Below are positions 7,963 to 11,814 of a DNA stretch of 11,814 nucleotides, piece by piece. The DNA is from Discostella pseudostelligera (taxonomy: Eukaryota > Bacillariophyta > Thalassiosirophyceae > Thalassiosirales > Thalassiosiraceae), in the NCBI GenBank assembly GCA_036940085.1, contig JALLBK010001241.1:1-11814 (forward strand), given 5' to 3'. The notes beneath the pieces were generated by a model. It had not been told where the DNA came from and searched no databases. It saw nothing but the letters and a program-made list of their open reading frames with translations. The position numbers and the translations under genes are program-made. The first letter of the stretch is position 1. Each line of letters opens with the position of its first letter.

Positions 7963-8867
7963 GGTGCCGCTGTGGGGGGGGCGCGGCGGTAGTACTACGG
8001 GCAACTATCTAAAGCCGATAGCGGCGGCAGTAATCGGCAATGGTGAGCTGGGCGGACGGGCGGCGACTGCGCATGAGATTTGGCGGGAGATCAAACGACT
8101 CGACTTAATTAGTGCAGTGGTCACTTACACGTGACAACGAAATGGCGGGAGACCACTCGAGGAACTACTTACACGTGGCAGATATTTGGCGGGAGACAAA
8201 TCGATACTCATTTGACTTACACGTGGCACCTACAGACCCCATGATGTTGGACTCTAGATGATTACCTTTTAGTTTTAGTGGGAACTACATCAACTATGTT
8301 GTGTAAAGGGAAGGATTGTCGGTTGTGCAAGTGGTATCGGTTGGTGATGAGTAGAAAGGAAGGTTGGTCTGGCTTCTGAGGATACCATTGCGGATGTGGA
8401 GGCTGAATGCTTTCGTTATTCCGAGGCCGAGATTTTGGAGTGTAGAGATTTGTGGGGTAGGTGCTGTATGTACCGCGAGAAGCAGCAGCTGCAACAACTC
8501 CAACTAAACTCCATACCTCCCTTCGATCGAAATAAAATAGATAATGCATAATGCTATCGATTTGGAAATAACAATTAATATAGGAGTAAGGATGTTCGGC
8601 GTATTGCTGCATATTTAATAGCATGTCATACATTTCTGGGCACCCAAGGAATACTGCCGATGAGCACGGTCGGACTCCGGAACTCTACGCTTGAATATAT
8701 TTCCAGGATTTGCCAAAAAGAAGACACGTTGATCCAAAATGATGATAGGAATACAATCCCAGCACAGCACATCGAATTGTTTGTGTCAACGACCCCGTCA
8801 CTCCGTATAGAGAACTTTTCGATGGATATGTAGATGCAATGCACTCCCTCGCTCGAGAATGACCTCT
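7963..8867. other. 905 bp interval between p24 and Spc25: promoter repeats, then unassigned sequence
   Basis: The first ~270 bp is the p24 upstream region, listed separately. From 8230 to 8867 no gene could be supported. There is a plus-strand open frame of 66 codons at 8351-8551 that is hydrophilic and Glu/Gln-rich; it lacks an ATG until late. The opposite strand has an ATG-initiated frame at 8633-8262. Neither resembles a known family. No tRNA, rRNA or long repeat was seen. A short plus-strand gene driven by the back side of the p24 promoter is possible but not shown. Confidence 0.4.
8076..8225. promoter_or_regulatory. Alternating GGCGGGAGA and ACTTACACGTG repeats upstream of p24
   Basis: GGCGGGAGA occurs at 8082-8090, 8144-8152 and 8188-8196. 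ACTTACACGTG, an 11 bp exact repeat holding the palindromic G-box CACGTG, occurs at 8123-8133, 8167-8177 and 8215-8225. The two alternate in order, with spacings of 44-62 bp. Two of the GGCGGGA copies (8079-8086 and 8185-8192) lie in TTTGGCGG, which fits the plant E2F consensus WTTSSCSS. CACGTG is typically bound by bHLH or bZIP factors. The binding factors in this organism are inferred, not shown. Confidence 0.6.
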
Positions 8868-10006
8868 CTATTCAATAATTATTTCCTTGAACAGCTTTCC
8901 TAATGTCGGTGGATGAGTAGAGAGAATGAGATAATGACCAATATGAGTCTGTCGGTCGTAAAAATAATGAACAAGCACATCAATATATGTGCAACAGGTC
9001 GACACTCGATATGGTACTCACTCATTCCGATAGCAAACTTGTTCAACCCATTCGTACCATCTTTATTGAGTTCATCGAGGATTGCATCCGTTTTTGGTTG
9101 ACTGATGGGTGGGTTGACCTTTGAAAGCATATATTGATCATTTTCATCGGTACTCAACATGAAGGTGAATGGTCGGGATGGATCGTTACGGTCGAGTTTC
9201 GTAAATTTGAAGCTGTGTAGGAGACGTGATATTGAATGAGTATTTGAGGTGCAATTTGTGAGCATGATGCTATGTTGGAAGAGGTCATGACAGTGCAGAA
9301 CAATACGTACCTCAAAGTTCCATCTTGAAGTGTTTGGAAGGTCAACCCCGTGTATCTGTAATTTAACAATCCAATCGTTAGATCTTCCAATGTGATGCCT
9401 CGAGCCATTTCGATCTCCTCTTTCTTCTTCCTAACTTCATCTGCTCTTTTCCGAACGGCAACTTCCTGGGCCGTGATTTCTGCACAGTAGTCGTAGGATT
9501 ATTTGAGGCAGGAATTCGAGAACAGCCATGCAAAAATTTTAGATTTGACAGAGAGGTGGCAGTGTAGATAATTCCGGGTCCACACGCACTTACCATCAAG
9601 TTGTTCCCTCTCCATTCGATTTCTAGACTCGAGCATAGATACCTCCTCCTCCAATTTCTTTTGCTTGCTCTCCAATTTCTTTCGTCGCTCGGCCATGCCG
9701 CCGCCGCCGCCGCCGCCGTCCGTTCCNGCCGCCGCCGCCGTCCGTTCCATTATCCGCGCTGTTGTTACTACTGCTGCTACCCTTGAGTTTCTCGACCGCC
9801 CCCCTTTCATACTGCAGTGATTTTAATTGACGCAGTAGTGCGTCGATTTTCTGTTGTTCGTTGGACTGGAGGTGTTGGAGATCGGAGAGAATGGTGTCGA
9901 CCCTTTTTTTGTTCGCGTCGGTGAACAAGTGGAGTTTGCGACGCGACGTCTCGAGACGGTTGAGACAGCCGGATGTGAAGCCTGAATAAATCATCGTGGA
10001 GGACAT
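8868..10006 (-). CDS. SPC25: Kinetochore protein Spc25, Ndc80-complex subunit (four exons)
   Basis: Exons 10006-9594, 9479-9311, 9212-9022 and 8899-8868, with introns of 114, 98 and 122 bp (GT-AG), give 267 residues if the N at 9727 is not counted. Spc25 pairs with Spc24 and anchors the Ndc80 complex to the inner kinetochore during mitosis. Coiled coil covers about 17-75 and 104-162. The C-terminal globular Spc25 domain starts near 170: LLNYRYTGLTF (174-184), LSFKFTKLDRNDPSRPFTF (193-211), then YMLSKVNPPI (221-230), LDELN and MRKLFKEIIIE at the end. All three splices keep this domain in register. Between the coils is a Gly-rich linker from a GGAACGGAC(GGC)n repeat. There the single N shifts the frame; leaving it out gives exactly 268 codons, so it is probably a sequence artefact. 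10006 is the first ATG of the open frame. It diverges from the gene at 10379. Confidence 0.88.
9697..9748 (-). repeat. GGAACGGAC(GGC)n repeat with an ambiguous base inside Spc25
   Basis: Read on the coding strand there are two units: GGAACGGAC plus four GGC, then one N (9727), then GGAACGGAC plus seven GGC. It encodes Gly-Thr-Asp followed by polyglycine between the two coiled coils. Such a GC-rich repeat is prone to polymerase slippage and misassembly, and the N sits exactly at the unit junction. Confidence 0.85.
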
Positions 10007-10378
10007 TGTGCTGTGTTTATTGTTGGTGGCGTTAGTAGATGTTGAGTATTGAACGTGCGAAGTCTTGAGCTGCCGGTTATTGATCTTCGTACTGACCACT
10101 GTTTGCCGTCATGGACGTCATGGTCTGCTTATTTTTTGGCGCAGCTGAGGTTCTTGTGCAACGGTCTCCCGCCCGTCCTGCAAGACGTGTAGGAATCAGT
10201 ATCGTATGGTACCGAAGATCTCCCGCCAAATCTTATGGGAGAGTCGAGTCAATGACTGCCACGTGTGACAAACTAATACCGCTCACTCGCTCACCGCTCA
10301 CCGACATTCACCATTCACCGTCATCAACATCATCATCGCCCTCGCTCGCTCCGCTCCGCCCTCCGACGATTGTCCAAG
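10007..10378. promoter_or_regulatory. Bidirectional promoter between Spc25 and the mitochondrial-like gene
   Basis: A 372 bp head-to-head interval. TCCCGCC occurs at 10167-10173 and 10221-10227. The second is part of a 17 bp stretch at 10217-10233 that is the exact reverse complement of 8076-8092 in the p24 upstream region. AGTCGAGTC at 10242-10250 is the reverse complement of GACTCGACT at 8097-8105. A CACGTG lies at 10260-10265. The same three elements thus recur in two promoters, with a different order. Read toward Spc25 the site is TTTGGCGGGAGA, E2F-like, which would suit a mitotic gene. Confidence 0.55.
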
Positions 10379-11482
10379 ATGATGATCATCCGACAAGCCG
10401 CAACATCCATAGGCAGGAGAGGGGCGCAGCCTTTCCGAACTGCATTGCCTGTTATCAGTGCATCGTCCGCATTGAAAGGGGGTGGTGTGCGACGAGGTCT
10501 GGTCGCAATGTCGCTCAAGGGCCCTCCCGCGCTAAGACCAACAAATAATGCACGTCAATCTCTTTTCTCCTCTCAGCCGAAAGACAAACGTTTAGAAGCC
10601 ATTGAAAAATCTGAGCAGCTGCACGCCGAATTAAAAGAGGTGAGATGTTCGATTTACTACGCAGGTAACATATTTTCTTGCTACGCTAATTACTTACTTA
10701 TGCACCATCCCCCACACTCCCCACCCTTCACGCAGATGATTGCAGCCCAAAAGGCACGACAATCCGAGGAGTTACAACGTCCCTTTGGATCCAACTTTCT
10801 TTCCTTCCTTAAGGCATCCAAACCTGAAATTGTGAATATATTCTTTGCATTCGTATGCGTCTTACTTGCCTATCAGATCCATGCTATGCGTGCGGGGATA
10901 CGAAAATTGCAAGCCGATGCAAGTGATATGGAGGAAGAGATTGTTCGATTGCGTAGTATTTTAGCCAAGTTAGTGGATAGTGGGGAAGGGGTTACTGATG
11001 CAAACGACAATACATTCTCCGTGAGACTAGCAACAAAATGTGCCGAGGTTGTCAAAAGCATATTTTACGAATCTGAAAAGCGTGTTGGATATAGTTGGAT
11101 CCTAGGGAAGAAACTTGCTAGTGGTGATGCATTGGAAGTGGAAAACCTCATCGATCAACTACAGCCGGTAATTTTATCAGAGATGCAATCCATCGTGGGC
11201 GATGCAGCGTTCACAACCGAGGAGATGAAGGAGAGACGCGTTGCCGTATTGAAACGAATGCAACCTGATTCGCCGTCGGCGCAACAACAATCTTCGGCTG
11301 TGGATGTGTCGACCCTACCGAGTAATGGAGCTGGCAAGCGGGATGTTCAGAAAATAAATGATTTGATGGAGATATTAGAAGAAGTTCATAAACAAGACAT
11401 TCCGGATGTACAAAATTCTACAAGTGATGAAGATGGTAACAATGAACCCAAAGTAGTGAGGAGGACACGGTATGCCATTTGA
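10379..11482 (+). CDS. Unrecognised membrane-anchored coiled-coil protein, probably mitochondrial (two exons)
   Basis: Exons 10379-10639 and 10736-11482 give 335 residues. I do not recognise the family. The N-terminus (MMIIRQAATSIGRRGAQPFR) is rich in Arg, Ser and Ala with no acidic residue through residue 68, which fits a mitochondrial presequence. A helical, charged stretch follows (68-105). One membrane segment lies at about 118-135 (PEIVNIFFAFVCVLLAYQI), followed by a coiled coil at 139-170. Residues 185-262 form a helical soluble region. The tail (263-335) is polar with a basic end, VVRRTRYAI. One membrane helix with a long soluble C-terminus suggests an inner- or outer-membrane scaffold or assembly factor; this is inference. 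The 96 bp intron has GT-AG ends, is divisible by three and has no in-frame stop, so retention would add 32 residues. The open frame extends to 10370 only from a TTG; 10379 is the first ATG. Confidence 0.75.
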   Translation: MMIIRQAATSIGRRGAQPFRTALPVISASSALKGGGVRRGLVAMSLKGPPALRPTNNARQSLFSSQPKDKRLEAIEKSEQLHAELKEVRCSIYYAGNIFSCYANYLLMHHPPHSPPFTQMIAAQKARQSEELQRPFGSNFLSFLKASKPEIVNIFFAFVCVLLAYQIHAMRAGIRKLQADASDMEEEIVRLRSILAKLVDSGEGVTDANDNTFSVRLATKCAEVVKSIFYESEKRVGYSWILGKKLASGDALEVENLIDQLQPVILSEMQSIVGDAAFTTEEMKERRVAVLKRMQPDSPSAQQQSSAVDVSTLPSNGAGKRDVQKINDLMEILEEVHKQDIPDVQNSTSDEDGNNEPKVVRRTRYAI

Positions 11483-11624
11483 CCAACATATTATGCATCC
11501 ACGATATGTCGTGTGTAACCTATGAATAATTAAATGAAATTAGATAAGTACAATTGAAAATCTAAAAATTAAATACTAAATTGCAAGCGAAATGACGGGG
11601 GAGTGCCCATTGACGCCGCTTGAT
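11483..11624. other. AT-rich 3' flank between the last gene and the retrotransposon remnant
   Basis: An AT-rich stretch (11515-11585) with several AATTAAAT/AATTAAAA-like runs that could serve for polyadenylation of the upstream gene. No long terminal repeat or target-site duplication could be recognised before the reverse transcriptase homology begins. Confidence 0.35.
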
Positions 11625-11814
11625 AGCATCAGTAGAGAATTTTAAAACGCTATGGCGACATGCGACTGGTTGCCGCAGCTGCTACTAAACGCCTACATCA
11701 CAGTACCAATTACCAAAAAAGTATGGACGATACTAGGCCCGGAGTTTGGGCAAGACGCTGGGAAGACGGCTGTGATTGTGCGAGCACTTTACGGACTCAA
11801 AAGCGCTGGTGCTG
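11625..11814 (+). pseudogene. Fragment of a Ty1/copia-type retrotransposon reverse transcriptase, decayed and cut by the window end
   Basis: From 11682 the plus frame encodes LLNAYITVP, WTILGPEFG and IVRALYGLKSAGA, the classic copia reverse transcriptase block leading up to the ALYGLKQ-like motif. Upstream, SISRE (11625-11639) matches the VSRES-type motif that precedes it, but a TAA follows at once. A VAAA stretch (about 11669-11680) matches in a different frame from the downstream part. At least one stop and one frameshift therefore separate conserved pieces, so this copy looks inactive. The normal Asp of the first catalytic motif (AAD-x-NAY) falls at the frameshift. The rest of the element lies beyond the window. 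This is a host-genome retrotransposon remnant, and it sits ~140 bp past the end of the preceding gene. Confidence 0.85.

Noticed and set aside
7963..8004. Longer N-terminus for the p24 protein
   Set aside because: The frame there opens only at a TTG, and the ATG at 7962 directly precedes the signal peptide.
8262..8633. Minus-strand frame of 123 codons beginning with ATG
   Set aside because: Composition is irregular, no domain is recognisable, and a plus-strand frame overlaps it; nothing supports either as coding.
9015..9020. Alternative last splice of Spc25 using a donor a few bases downstream (GTACC)
   Set aside because: It gives MSEKAVQGNNY, whereas the GTGAGT donor gives MRKLFKEIIIE, which fits the end of the Spc25 domain better.
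9480..9593. Reading the ambiguous N and the nearby open frames as a broken Spc25 pseudogene
   Set aside because: Every splice junction and the whole globular domain are intact; only the single N in a GC repeat disturbs the frame, so artefact is the simpler explanation.
10007..10099. Longer N-terminus for Spc25
   Set aside because: The longer frame begins with GTG; the first ATG is at 10006 and the added residues are low-complexity.
1..11814. tRNA, rRNA, CRISPR array or prokaryotic operon
   Set aside because: No T-loop-like or rRNA sequence and no regularly spaced array was seen. The introns and secondary-plastid leaders argue for a eukaryotic nuclear genome.

Overview
The window looks like nuclear DNA of a diatom or a close stramenopile alga. 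Nine GT-AG introns of 81-122 bp were inferred from reading-frame and domain continuity. Four proteins carry N-terminal leaders typical of a secondary plastid, three of them with a hydrophobic signal peptide ending in an Ala-Phe cleavage motif like the diatom ASAFAP motif. The last ~190 bp is a decayed copia-type retrotransposon of the kind common in diatoms. The species cannot be named from this sequence alone.

Layout: (1) + 276-1913, single-exon pepsin-type aspartic protease with an apparent tripartite thylakoid-lumen leader. (2) - 2699-2090, a three-exon plastid [2Fe-2S] ferredoxin-domain protein that is visible only after splicing. (3) + 3098-4215, a three-exon plastid FKBP prolyl isomerase with Mip/FkpA-like architecture. 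(4) - 4966-4313, a THEM6-like hot-dog thioesterase. (5) + 5325-7013, a two-exon EngB/YihA ribosome-assembly GTPase aimed at the plastid. (6) - 7962-7150, a p24/TMED secretory cargo receptor. (7) - 10006-8868, a four-exon Spc25 kinetochore subunit; a single N inside a GGC repeat breaks its frame. (8) + 10379-11482, a two-exon, probably mitochondrial, membrane and coiled-coil protein of unknown function. (9) 11625-11814, copia reverse transcriptase remnant running off the end.

Genes alternate strand, giving convergent 3' ends (97-176 bp apart) and head-to-head promoters (358-398 bp). The main exception is the p24/Spc25 interval (7963-8867), where no gene could be supported. Four promoter regions share a GGCGGGA element, eleven copies by eye and none seen inside coding exons, some in E2F-like contexts (TTTGGCGG) and some paired with CACGTG. 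The genes are not one pathway: there is a plastid group (protease, ferredoxin, FKBP, EngB) plus secretory, mitotic and mitochondrial housekeeping genes. The most useful results are two genes hidden by introns (ferredoxin-domain protein and Spc25), the lumen-targeted protease prediction, and the shared promoter elements.
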